This document shows positions 9,721 through 18,228 of a stretch of 27,329 bases of DNA, piece after piece. Below the pieces are notes generated by a model, which was not told where the DNA came from, made no database searches, and saw only the letters and a program-made list of their open reading frames with translations. A program made the position numbers and the translations under genes. The DNA is from Thauera sp. (GTDB lineage Bacteria; Pseudomonadota; Gammaproteobacteria; Burkholderiales; Rhodocyclaceae). The first letter of the stretch is position 1. Every line of letters begins with the position of its first letter. The stretch spans positions 1 to 27,329 of the forward strand of contig DMCZ01000193.1 of the NCBI GenBank assembly GCA_003446655.1. Direction: 5' to 3'.

Positions 9721-10627
9721 GGCGCGCTCCCTCGAGAATGCGCAGGCACAGCGCGGTGAAATCCAGTCCGGCGACGCGCGCGGACATCGGCACCAGCGAA
9801 TGCCCGGTCATGCCGGGCGTCGTGTTCATCTCGAGCAGGTATGGGCGGCCGTCAGCGGTAAGGATCAGGTCGGCCCGCCCCCAGCCCCGGCAACCCAGCA
9901 CCCGCGCCGACTTCATCACCAGTGCCTGCAGCGCGGCCTCCTGCTCCGCAGGCAGGCCGCAGGGGCAGTCGTAACGGGTGTCGTCGGTGAAATACTTGTT
10001 CTGGTAATCGTAGTTGCCATCCGGCGCAACGATGCGCACCAGCGGGAGCGGCCGATTCTCGAGGAAAGGCGCGGTCAGCTCATCGCCGCGGATGAACTCC
10101 TCGGCGATCACCAGGCTGTCGTAACGCGCCGCCAGCTCCCAGGCGCCCTCGAGCTGTGCCGCCTCGGTCACCTTGGTCGCACCCATGCTCGAGCCTTCAT
10201 GGGCGGGCTTGACGAAGATCGGCAGCCCGAGCTCGGCAACTACCGCGTCCCAGTCGGTGCCGGCCTCGAGGATCGCGTAGCGCGGCGTCGGGAGGCCGCT
10301 CGCCAGCCACACCATCTTGGTGCGCCACTTGTCCATCGACAGCGCCGAGGCCATGACCCCGCTGCCGGTGTAGGGAATGCCCATGAGCTCGAGCGCGCCC
10401 TGCACCGTGCCGTCCTCGCCACCGCGGCCGTGCAGCGCGATGAACACGCGCTCGAAGCCCTCTTCCTTGAGGATGTGCAGGTCGCGTTCGGCCGGATCGA
10501 AGGCATGCGCATCCACCCCGGCCGCCTGCAGCGCGGCGAGCACCGCCTTGCCCGACATCAGGGACACCTCACGCTCGGCGGACGACCCGCCGAACAGCAC
10601 CGCAACCTTTCCGTACTTCGCCTTCAC
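9713..10627 (-). CDS. ddl: D-alanine--D-alanine ligase
   Basis: Ddl is the cytoplasmic ATP-grasp enzyme that joins two D-alanines, which MurF then adds to the muropeptide. The 304 residues match the DdlB type found in dcw clusters. Visible are LFGGSSAEREVSLMSG near residue 11-26, HGRGGEDGTVQG at 66-77, the ATP-grasp segment FVKPAHEGSSMG, EEFIRGDELT, and the metal-binding C-terminal motif EMNTTPGMTGHSLVP. The start is GTG at 10627, overlapping the murC stop as GTGA, with GAGGAAG a few bases upstream. The end overlaps ftsQ. A second ddl elsewhere in the genome cannot be excluded. Confidence 0.97.
   Translation of the reverse strand: MKAKYGKVAVLFGGSSAEREVSLMSGKAVLAALQAAGVDAHAFDPAERDLHILKEEGFERVFIALHGRGGEDGTVQGALELMGIPYTGSGVMASALSMDKWRTKMVWLASGLPTPRYAILEAGTDWDAVVAELGLPIFVKPAHEGSSMGATKVTEAAQLEGAWELAARYDSLVIAEEFIRGDELTAPFLENRPLPLVRIVAPDGNYDYQNKYFTDDTRYDCPCGLPAEQEAALQALVMKSARVLGCRGWGRADLILTADGRPYLLEMNTTPGMTGHSLVPMSARVAGLDFTALCLRILEGARLG
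9727..9731 (-). promoter_or_regulatory. Ribosome binding site that favours the TTG start of ftsQ
   Basis: On the minus strand GGGAG lies within the end of ddl, six bases before TTG 9720. It supports this rare start codon over the in-frame GTG at 9711. A TTG start would lower FtsQ output relative to its neighbours, consistent with the low cellular level usual for FtsQ. Confidence 0.6.
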
Positions 10628-12039
10628 ACTGCTTCCTCGATACGGGCGAGCTTGCCCGGCACCGTGCCGATGCTGCCCGCCCCCATGGTGATCACCACGT
10701 CGCCATCGCGCGCGGCAGACAGAATCATCCTCGGCATGTCGGCGACCTCCTCGACGAACACCGGCTCAACCATCCCCGCCACGCGGATCGCGCGCGCCAA
10801 CGAGCGGCCGTCCGCAGCCACGATCGGCGTCTCGCCGGCCGCGTAGACTTCGGCGAGCAGCAGGCCATCGACCGTCGACAGCACCTTGACGAAGTCCTCG
10901 AAGCAGTCTCGGGTGCGGGTATAGCGATGCGGCTGGAAGGCCAGCACGAGGCGCCGACCAGGGAAGGCGCCGCGCGCCGCGGCGATGGTTGCAGCCATCT
11001 CCACCGGATGGTGGCCGTAGTCATCGATCAGCGTGAAGCTGCCAGCCTCGTCGCCATCCTGATCAAGCAGCGGCACCTCGCCGTAGCGCTGGAAGCGCCG
11101 GCCGACGCCGTTGAACTCGGCCAGCGCCTTCACGATCGCCGCGTCCGGCACCTGCACCTCGGTCGCCACCGCGATCGCGGCCAGCGCGTTGAGCACATTG
11201 TGCATGCCGGGCAGGTTGAGCTCGATCGACAGCCGGGTGGTCGTGCCATTGACCCGCACGCAATCGAAAACCATGCGTCCGCCGTCGGCGCGCACGTTCT
11301 CGGCGCGGATGTTGGCGGTTGGCGACAGGCCGTAGCGCACGATCTGCTTGGACACCTGCGGCATGATCTCGCGGACGTTGGCGTCGTCCTCGCACAGCAC
11401 GGCCACCCCGTAGAACGGCAAACGCTGCAGGAAGTCGACGAACGCCTGCTTGACCCGCCCGAAGTCGTGGCCGTAGGTCTCCATGTGGTCGGCGTCGATG
11501 TTGGTGACGACCGAGATCACCGGATTGAGCAGCAGGAACGACGCGTCGGATTCGTCCGCCTCGGCCACCAGGTAGTCGCCCGTGCCCAGGCGGGCGTTGG
11601 CACCCGCAGCGTTGAGGCGGCCGCCGATGACGAAGGTGGGGTCGATGCCGCCTTCGGCGAGGATGCTCGCCACCAGCGAGGTGGTGGTGGTCTTGCCGTG
11701 GGTGCCGGCGATGGCGATGCCATGCTTGAAGCGCATCAGCTCGGCGAGCATCTGCGCGCGCGGCACCACCGGAACGTGGCGCTCGCGCGCGGCGACCACC
11801 TCCGGATTATCGGCCTTCACCGCGGTCGACACGACGACCACGTCGGCATCCGCCGTGTTCTGCGCGGCATGGCCGCGCACGACCTTCGCCCCCATCTTCT
11901 GCAGACGCCGGGTCGCGGCATTCTCGCCGAGGTCGGACCCGCTGACCCGATAGCCTTGATTGACCAGGACCTCGGCGATCCCGCTCATGCCCGAGCCGCC
12001 GATGCCGACGAAATGAATGTTGCGCACCTTGTGTTTCAT
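10624..12039 (-). CDS. murC: UDP-N-acetylmuramate--L-alanine ligase
   Basis: MurC adds the first residue, L-alanine, to UDP-MurNAc in the cytoplasm using ATP. The 471-residue protein starts with a dinucleotide-fold UDP-binding region, HFVGIGGSGMSGIAEVL (residues about 9-25). The ATP loop GTHGKTTT is at 112-119. EADESDASF, the metal-binding region with NIDADHMETYG, and the C-terminal DDYGHHPVE and FQPHRYTRT are all characteristic of MurC rather than other Mur ligases. ATG 12039 shares ATGA with the murG stop and has GGAGGAG upstream. The gene sits between murG and ddl, as in many proteobacterial dcw clusters. Confidence 0.98.
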   Translation of the reverse strand: MKHKVRNIHFVGIGGSGMSGIAEVLVNQGYRVSGSDLGENAATRRLQKMGAKVVRGHAAQNTADADVVVVSTAVKADNPEVVAARERHVPVVPRAQMLAELMRFKHGIAIAGTHGKTTTTSLVASILAEGGIDPTFVIGGRLNAAGANARLGTGDYLVAEADESDASFLLLNPVISVVTNIDADHMETYGHDFGRVKQAFVDFLQRLPFYGVAVLCEDDANVREIMPQVSKQIVRYGLSPTANIRAENVRADGGRMVFDCVRVNGTTTRLSIELNLPGMHNVLNALAAIAVATEVQVPDAAIVKALAEFNGVGRRFQRYGEVPLLDQDGDEAGSFTLIDDYGHHPVEMAATIAAARGAFPGRRLVLAFQPHRYTRTRDCFEDFVKVLSTVDGLLLAEVYAAGETPIVAADGRSLARAIRVAGMVEPVFVEEVADMPRMILSAARDGDVVITMGAGSIGTVPGKLARIEEAV

Positions 12040-13106
12040 GTGGCGTCTCCTCCAGCGAGTTCGGCGCAGGTGTGCGCCACCGCGACCGCCGCAAGCGGCT
12101 TCGCGAGCGTGCGCGCATGCTCTGCCATGTTCAGCAGGCGGCCCCGGTCCAGGCTGGAAAGAATGCCCGCCAGACGGTCGGGCGAGAGTTCGGTCTGCGG
12201 CAGCAGGTAGGCTGCACCGCGATCGGCGAGGAAGCGGGCGTTGCCGGTCTGGTGGTCGTCAACCGCGAACGGGAAGGGCACCAGCAGGCTGGCCACGCCC
12301 GCTGCTGCGAGTTCGGCCACCGTCAGCGCGCCGGCGCGGCAGATCACCAGATCCGCATCAGCGTAGGCGGCGGCCATGTCGTCGATGAAGGGCCGCAGTT
12401 CGCCGTCGACCTGCGCCCGCCCGTAGGCTGCGCGCAGCGCCTCGATCTGGCGCTCGCCGGCCTGATGCACGACTTGCGGTCGCATCTCGGGCGTGAGCCG
12501 GGCGAGTGCCTGCGGGACGGTCTCGTTGAGCACCGCCGCCCCGAGGCTGCCACCGACGACCAGGACGCGTAGCGGTCCCGTCCGGCCTGCAAAGCGTTCG
12601 CCCGGCGGCGGCACCGCGGCGATGTCGGCCCGCACCGGATTGCCCAGCCACTCGGCCTGCTCAAGAACGGCCGGGAAGCCGCTCAGCACCCGATCGGCGA
12701 CGCGCGCGAGCACCCGGTTGGCGAGCCCGGCGACCGAGTTCTGCTCGTGCAGCACCAGCGGTCGGCCGAGCAGCGCCGCCATCATGCCGCCGGGGAAGGT
12801 GATGTAACCGCCCATGCCGAGCACCACGTCGGGCTTGATCCGGCGGAGCGCACGCAGCGCCTGCCAGAAACCCGACAAGAGGTTCAGCGGGAGCAGCAAC
12901 TTGCGCATCAGCCCCTTGCCGCGCAGCGCGCCAAAGCGCACCCAGGCCGTCTCGTAGCCGCGCGGCGGCACGATGCGCGCCTCCATACCCTCCGGATTAC
13001 CCATCCATACGATGCGCCAGCCTTTTGCGCGCAGCTCCTCGGCCACCGCGATACCGGGGAAGATGTGCCCGCCGGTGCCGCCCGCCATCACCATCAACGT
13101 CTTCAT
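12036..13106 (-). CDS. murG: UDP-GlcNAc:undecaprenyl-PP-MurNAc-pentapeptide GlcNAc transferase
   Basis: MurG, a peripheral enzyme on the inner face of the membrane, adds GlcNAc to lipid I to make lipid II. The 356 residues show the N-terminal loop MAGGTGGHIFPG (about 7-18), the hydrophobic and basic patch around LRGKGLMRKLLLP that docks on the membrane, MGGYITFPGG, and HEQNSVAG. The C-terminal GT-B half has VVGGSLGA, the UDP-GlcNAc site ICRAGALTVAE, and the DDHQTGNA motif. ATG 13106 overlaps ftsW as ATGA and GGAGG is well placed. Domains and order are standard for the GT28 family. Confidence 0.98.
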   Translation of the reverse strand: MKTLMVMAGGTGGHIFPGIAVAEELRAKGWRIVWMGNPEGMEARIVPPRGYETAWVRFGALRGKGLMRKLLLPLNLLSGFWQALRALRRIKPDVVLGMGGYITFPGGMMAALLGRPLVLHEQNSVAGLANRVLARVADRVLSGFPAVLEQAEWLGNPVRADIAAVPPPGERFAGRTGPLRVLVVGGSLGAAVLNETVPQALARLTPEMRPQVVHQAGERQIEALRAAYGRAQVDGELRPFIDDMAAAYADADLVICRAGALTVAELAAAGVASLLVPFPFAVDDHQTGNARFLADRGAAYLLPQTELSPDRLAGILSSLDRGRLLNMAEHARTLAKPLAAVAVAHTCAELAGGDAT

Positions 13107-14332
13107 GCGCGGCCTCCGCGCTTGAGCTGGCGGTTTTCCCAGTCAACACGCAGCAGGATGCCGAGGGCAACGCAGTTGGCGACGATCCCCGAACCACCGA
13201 AGCTCATCAGCGGCAGGGTCAGACCCTTGGTCGGCAACAGGCCCATGTTCACGCCCATGTTGATGAAGGACTGCACACCGATCCATAGCCCGATGCCCTG
13301 CGCAACCAGACCGGAGAAGTAGCGTTCGAGCTTGATGGCTTCGCGCCCGATCAGGAAGGCGCGCTGTACGACCAGCGCAAACAGGGCGACCACAACGGCC
13401 ACGCCCACGAAACCGAGTTCCTCCGCAATCACCGCAAGCAGGAAGTCGGTGTGCGCCTCGGGCAGGTAGAAGAGCTTTTCCACGCTGCCGCCCAGCCCGA
13501 CGCCGAACCACTCGCCGCGACCGAAGGCGATCAGCGAATGCGAGAGCTGATACCCCTTGCCGAAGGCGTCCTGCCAGGGGTCCATGAAGCCGAAGATACG
13601 GTCGCGACGATAGGGCGAGGTCCAGATCAGGACCACGAAGCCGATCAGCGCCGCCACGGCAAGCAGGATGAACACGCGTACGTTTACGCCACCGAGGAAG
13701 AGCACGCCGAAGGCGATCGTAGTGATGACGACGAAAGCACCGAAATCCGGCTCGCGCAGCAGCAGGAAGCCCACCAACAGGATCACGGACATCATCGGCA
13801 GGAAGCCCTTCATGAAGCTGCCCATGACGTCGAGCTTGCGCACGGTGTAATCGGCGGCGTAAAGCGCGGCGAAGATCTTCATCAACTCGGAGGGCTGGAG
13901 GTTCACCGGCCCGAGCGAAAGCCAGCGCTGCGCGCCGTTGACCTCGCGCCCCACGCCCGGAATCAGCACCACGACGAGCAGCACCACGCCGGCGACGAAC
14001 AGAACCGGCGCCAGCTGTTGCCAGCGCGCCATCGGGAACTGGAAGCTGACCAGCCCAAGGCCAATGCCGACAGCGAGGAAAATCGCATGCCGCATCAGGA
14101 AGTAATGCGACTGGTAGCCGGTGAACCGGCTGCCTTCGGCAATTGCGATCGAGGCCGAGTAGACCATGACCAAGCCGAGCAGCAGCAGCCCGACCGCCGA
14201 CCAGATCAGGATAAGGTCGAGTTCACGCGCGGGCGCCGACTGGCGCGCCAGCCGTTCGGCGGCTGCGCGTGCAGGATCGTGCTTGCGCTCGGCGCGATGC
14301 AGAAACCCGGACAGGGCATTCGCGAACTTCAT
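13103..14332 (-). CDS. ftsW: Septal peptidoglycan glycosyltransferase FtsW (SEDS family)
   Basis: FtsW is the SEDS polymerase that builds septal glycan from lipid II in complex with FtsI. The 409 residues contain a charged cytoplasmic N-terminus of about 36 residues, then roughly ten membrane helices beginning at LDLILIWSAVGLLLLGLVMV. The large periplasmic loop ends in LPEAHTDFLLAVIAEELG, where D296 corresponds to the essential SEDS aspartate. Other signatures are GAQRWLSLGPVNLQPSE and LPTKGLTLPLMSFGGSG. ATG 14332 shares ATGA with the murD stop, with GGAGGTGAT upstream. RodA is the close alternative, but the position beside murG and murD favours FtsW. Confidence 0.97.
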   Translation of the reverse strand: MKFANALSGFLHRAERKHDPARAAAERLARQSAPARELDLILIWSAVGLLLLGLVMVYSASIAIAEGSRFTGYQSHYFLMRHAIFLAVGIGLGLVSFQFPMARWQQLAPVLFVAGVVLLVVVLIPGVGREVNGAQRWLSLGPVNLQPSELMKIFAALYAADYTVRKLDVMGSFMKGFLPMMSVILLVGFLLLREPDFGAFVVITTIAFGVLFLGGVNVRVFILLAVAALIGFVVLIWTSPYRRDRIFGFMDPWQDAFGKGYQLSHSLIAFGRGEWFGVGLGGSVEKLFYLPEAHTDFLLAVIAEELGFVGVAVVVALFALVVQRAFLIGREAIKLERYFSGLVAQGIGLWIGVQSFINMGVNMGLLPTKGLTLPLMSFGGSGIVANCVALGILLRVDWENRQLKRGGRA

Positions 14333-15729
14333 CGCGGCATCACCTCCGGCAGCCTGCGTGCGGCGGCGACGAAGACCTCCGCACGGTGCGCATAGTTACG
14401 AAACATGTCGAGGCTGGCGCAGGCCGGCGAAAGCAGTACCGCATCGCCCGGCTCGGCGAGCGAATTGGCGCGCACGACAGCGGCGTCGAGATCGGCAGCA
14501 TGCTCGAGCACGACGCCGCAGCCTGCGACCGCCGCCTCGATGCGCGCCGCGTCACGGCCAATCAGCACCACGGCTCGCGCCTTGCGTGCGAACACCTCGG
14601 CCAGCGGCGAAAAGTCCTGGCCCTTGCCGTCGCCGCCGGCGATCAGCACCACCGGGCAGTCCATGCCAGCCAGCGCTGCCACCGTAGCGCCGACGTTGGT
14701 GCCTTTGGAGTCGTCGTAGAAACGCACGCCATCGGCACGCTCGGCGACCAGCTCGACCCGGTGCGGCAAGCCGCGAAAGGCAAGGAGCCCGTTGATCAGC
14801 CGACGCGGCGGGATGTCCAGACCGCCCTCGCACAAGGCCAGCGCCGCAAGGGCATTGGCAGCGTTGTGGCGGCCCGCGAGCGGCAGGTCGGCAAGCGCGA
14901 GCAGACGCTCGCTGCCACGCACCAGCCAGGTCTGGCCATCGGCGTCCGCGAGGCCGTAGTCCTGCTCGCCAGTTGGTATCGAAGCGCCGAAGCGGATCAC
15001 TCGCCGTCCGGCCAGCGCCATCGCCGCGACGCGTTCGTCATCACGGTTGAGCACCTGCACGCCCTGCCCCTGGAAGATGGATGCCTTGGTCAGGGCATAG
15101 GCCTCAAGGTCGGCGTAACGGTCGAGATGATCGTCGGTCACGTTGAGCACCGTCGCCGCCTCGGGATCCAGAGCATGCATGGTCTCGATCTGGAAGCTCG
15201 ACAGCTCCAGCGCCCAGCAAGCGGGCAACTCGGCACCGAGCTCGAGGCGCTCCATCAGTACATCGAGCGCAGCCGGGCTGATGTTGCCGGCCGCGACCGC
15301 GTCGATGCCGGCCGAATGCAAGAGCGCGGCGGTAAGCGCCGTGGTGGTGGTCTTGCCGTTGGTACCGGTGATCGCGAGGACACGCGTCTGCGCGCGCACC
15401 CCCAGTTCATCGAGCGCCTGCGCGAGCAGGCTCATCTCTCCGGTGACCGGCAGCCCGCGCCGACGCGCCTCGGCGGCGACTCCCACGCGTGGATCGAGCC
15501 CGGGGCTCAGCGCGACAAGGTCAATGCCATCGAGTACCTCAGCGCCAAACGCACCGGCAACGACCTCAGCGAGCGGCGCGTCGGTACGCAGCGCATCCAG
15601 CCCGGGTGGTACGGCGCGGCTGTCCGCGACGCGCACGCGCGCGCCGCGCAGCGCGCACCAGCGCGCCATGGCCAGGCCCGATTCGCCGAGCCCCAGGACG
15701 AGAACGTGTTTGCCCGTAAGTTCGCTCAT
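14329..15729 (-). CDS. murD: UDP-N-acetylmuramoyl-L-alanine--D-glutamate ligase
   Basis: MurD adds D-glutamate to UDP-MurNAc-L-Ala in the cytoplasm. The protein has 466 residues. Domain 1 begins VLVLGLGESGLAMARWC (about 9-25), the UDP-binding Rossmann-like part. The ATP loop GTNGKTTTT is at 122-130. NVTDDHLDRY holds metal and substrate residues, GLPHRVE and DDSKGTNVGA follow in domain 3, and LLSPACASLDMFRNYAHR closes the protein. These are MurD-specific signatures. ATG 15729 overlaps the mraY stop as ATGA; the ribosome binding site is weak, so translational coupling with mraY is likely. Confidence 0.98.
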   Translation of the reverse strand: MSELTGKHVLVLGLGESGLAMARWCALRGARVRVADSRAVPPGLDALRTDAPLAEVVAGAFGAEVLDGIDLVALSPGLDPRVGVAAEARRRGLPVTGEMSLLAQALDELGVRAQTRVLAITGTNGKTTTTALTAALLHSAGIDAVAAGNISPAALDVLMERLELGAELPACWALELSSFQIETMHALDPEAATVLNVTDDHLDRYADLEAYALTKASIFQGQGVQVLNRDDERVAAMALAGRRVIRFGASIPTGEQDYGLADADGQTWLVRGSERLLALADLPLAGRHNAANALAALALCEGGLDIPPRRLINGLLAFRGLPHRVELVAERADGVRFYDDSKGTNVGATVAALAGMDCPVVLIAGGDGKGQDFSPLAEVFARKARAVVLIGRDAARIEAAVAGCGVVLEHAADLDAAVVRANSLAEPGDAVLLSPACASLDMFRNYAHRAEVFVAAARRLPEVMPR

Positions 15730-16814
15730 CGCAGTTTCAGCGTCGATAGACCGAACAGCACCAGCATGATGGTGATGATCCAGAAGCGGACCACGACCTG
15801 TGTCTCCTTCCAGCCACCAAGTTCATAGTGGTGATGCAACGGAGCCATGCGGAAGATGCGCTTGCCGCCGGTGGCCTTGAAGTACAGCACCTGCACCATC
15901 ACCGACAGGGTCTCAGCGACGAACAGGCCGCCCATGATGAAGAGCACGATCTCCTGGCGCACGATCACCGCGATCGTGCCCAGCGCAGCGCCGAGCGCGA
16001 GTGCGCCGACGTCGCCCATGAAGACTTCGGCCGGATAGGCGTTGAACCACAGGAAGCCGAGACCGGCGCCGCAGATCGCGCCGCAGAACACAGCGAGCTC
16101 GCCTGCCCCCGCCACGTAGGGCACGCCGAGGTATTTCGAGAAGCCCACGTGGCCCGCCACATAGGCAAAGATCGCCAGCGCGGCTGCGACCATCACCGTC
16201 GGCATGATCGCCAGGCCGTCGAGGCCGTCGGTGAGGTTTACCGCGTGGCTGGTTCCGTTGATGACGAAATAGGTCAGCGCGATGAAGCCGAAAATACCCA
16301 GCGGATAGGCCACGGCCTTGAAGAAGGGCACGATCAGCTCGGTCTCGGCCGGCGTGCTCGCGGTGACGCCGAGATAGACGGCCGCGGCGAGTGCAATCGC
16401 CGAGGTCCAGAAATACTTCCAGCGGCTCGCCAGCCCCTTGGGGTCGCGGTGCACCACCTTGCGCCAGTCATCCACCCAGCCAACGGCGCCAAAACCCAGC
16501 GTCACCAATAGGGTCACCCACACGTAGTCGTTGCGCAGGTCTCCCCACAGCACGATGGTGATACCGATCGAGATCAGGATCAGCGCGCCGCCCATGGTCG
16601 GGGTGCCTGCCTTGGTGAGGTGCGACTTGGGGCCGTCGTCGCGCACCGCCTGACCGATCTTCTTGGCGGCGAGCCAGCGGATGACACCAGGCCCGGCAAT
16701 CAGCGAGATCGCCAGCGCAGTGAGGGCGGCCAGCACCGTCCGCAGCGTGATGTAGCCGAAGACGTTGAAGCCACGAATGTCCTGGCTGAGCCAGAGAGCA
16801 AGTTCCAACAGCAT
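15726..16814 (-). CDS. mraY: Phospho-N-acetylmuramoyl-pentapeptide transferase
   Basis: MraY transfers the phospho-MurNAc-pentapeptide to undecaprenyl phosphate, forming lipid I at the inner membrane. From ATG 16814 the protein has 362 residues and about ten membrane helices. Signature residues are the double aspartate D115-D116 in VGWVDDWRKV, NLTDGLDGLA at 193-202, D268 in VFMGDVGALALG, and the triple histidine 327-329 in MAPLHHHYE. The frame is open for a further 16 codons upstream, but MLLELALWLS is the usual N-terminus. One base separates the start from the murF stop (TGA-C-ATG), the only non-overlapping junction in the mraZ-to-ftsA run. Confidence 0.98.
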   Translation of the reverse strand: MLLELALWLSQDIRGFNVFGYITLRTVLAALTALAISLIAGPGVIRWLAAKKIGQAVRDDGPKSHLTKAGTPTMGGALILISIGITIVLWGDLRNDYVWVTLLVTLGFGAVGWVDDWRKVVHRDPKGLASRWKYFWTSAIALAAAVYLGVTASTPAETELIVPFFKAVAYPLGIFGFIALTYFVINGTSHAVNLTDGLDGLAIMPTVMVAAALAIFAYVAGHVGFSKYLGVPYVAGAGELAVFCGAICGAGLGFLWFNAYPAEVFMGDVGALALGAALGTIAVIVRQEIVLFIMGGLFVAETLSVMVQVLYFKATGGKRIFRMAPLHHHYELGGWKETQVVVRFWIITIMLVLFGLSTLKLR

Positions 16815-16815
16815 G

Positions 16816-18228
16816 TCAGGAGCCGGTTCCGTTCGAAGGGGCGGAATTGTGCATTGCCGCAAGCGCGTCCGCCACCCTTTCCATACGCATGAAACGCGAG
16901 CCTTTCACCAGCACCACCGAGTCCGCATCCAGCCGCGACGCGAGCGCCCTGACGAGGGCCTCGGGCGAGCCGAAGTGATGCCCACCCTCGCCGAAATTGT
17001 GCGCCGCAATCGCGCTCACATCGCCCAGCGCGAAGAGCCCGTCAATGCCCTTGCTCTTCGCGTAACCGCCGATCTCGTCGTGAACCTGGGCGCTGGTCTC
17101 GCCGACCTCGCCCATGTCACCCAGCACCAGCCAGGTGTGGCCCGGCATCGAAGCCAGAACGTCGATCCCCGCGCGCACCGAATCGGGATTGGCGTTGTAG
17201 GAATCGTCGAGGATGAGCGCCCCCCTGGGGCCCTCCCGCCGCTGCAGGCGACCCCGGGTGCCGGCGAACTCGGCGAGCCCATCGGCCATCGACTCCAGCG
17301 CCACCCCCGCCGCCAGGCATGCGGCAGCCGCGGCCACAGCGTTGCGTGCATTGTGCAAACCCGGTACCTGCAGGGCGAACTCGATGAGCCCTTGAGGGGT
17401 GTCGAGTTCGAGCCGCGAGCCGAGGCCGCGCAGGGTACACCGGCCGCGAACGTCTGCCTCGTGGTCGATACCGAATGTCACAATCCGGCGCGCCGCGTTG
17501 AGTTCGCGCCAATAGCCGGCATGCGCGTCATCCGCATTGACCAGCGCCACGCCCGCGCTCCCGAGACCGCCGTAGATCGCGCCCTTCTCCTGGGCAACCT
17601 CTTCCACGCTGCCCAGACCCTGCAGGTGCGCCCGCTGGGCGTTATTCACCAGCGCGACCGTGGGCTGAGCAAGCCCGGTGAGGTAGGCGATCTCGCCAGG
17701 ATGGTTCATGCCCATCTCGATCACCGCGGCGCGATGGAAGTCGCGCAGCTCGAGCAGGGTCAGAGGCATCCCGATGTCATTGTTCAGATTACCGCGCGTC
17801 GCCAGCACCGACTCGTCGCCGAAACCGTCGCGACGCGCCTGCGCTCGCAGGATGGCCGCGCACATCTCCTTGACGGTGGTCTTGCCGTTGCTGCCGGTAA
17901 TGCCGATCACCGGTACGGCGAAGCGCGCCCGCCAGGCTGCGGCCAGTGCGCCAAGCGCGAGCCGGGTGTCATCGACGATCAGCAAGGGCAGCGCTGCATC
18001 CGGGTGCGCCGCCGCCCAGGCCGCATCGACCATGGCCGCAGCTGCACCTGCATGTGCCGCGGCGTCGACGAAATCGTGGCCATCGAAGTGCTCTCCTCGC
18101 AACGCCACGAAGAGCTGCCCGGGCGCGAGTGCACGGCTGTCGGTGCCCACGCTCTCGAAACGCGCGAGCGCGGTGAAGTGGGCGCCATGCGCCGTGAGTG
18201 CGCGCGCAGCGTCGTGCAGCGTCATCAT
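16816..18228 (-). CDS. murF: UDP-N-acetylmuramoyl-tripeptide--D-alanyl-D-alanine ligase
   Basis: MurF attaches the D-Ala-D-Ala made by Ddl to the UDP-MurNAc-tripeptide, finishing the cytoplasmic precursor. The 470 residues include the uridine-binding TDSRALAPGQLFVALRGE at about 29-46, the ATP loop GSNGKTTVKE at 112-121, and the typical MNHPGEIAYL and NNAQRAHL motifs. LDDSYNANPDS marks the C-terminal domain. Two ATGs lie in tandem (18228 and 18225); the first overlaps the murE stop as ATGA, the second is equally possible. The order murE-murF-mraY is classical. Confidence 0.98.
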   Translation of the reverse strand: MMTLHDAARALTAHGAHFTALARFESVGTDSRALAPGQLFVALRGEHFDGHDFVDAAAHAGAAAAMVDAAWAAAHPDAALPLLIVDDTRLALGALAAAWRARFAVPVIGITGSNGKTTVKEMCAAILRAQARRDGFGDESVLATRGNLNNDIGMPLTLLELRDFHRAAVIEMGMNHPGEIAYLTGLAQPTVALVNNAQRAHLQGLGSVEEVAQEKGAIYGGLGSAGVALVNADDAHAGYWRELNAARRIVTFGIDHEADVRGRCTLRGLGSRLELDTPQGLIEFALQVPGLHNARNAVAAAAACLAAGVALESMADGLAEFAGTRGRLQRREGPRGALILDDSYNANPDSVRAGIDVLASMPGHTWLVLGDMGEVGETSAQVHDEIGGYAKSKGIDGLFALGDVSAIAAHNFGEGGHHFGSPEALVRALASRLDADSVVLVKGSRFMRMERVADALAAMHNSAPSNGTGS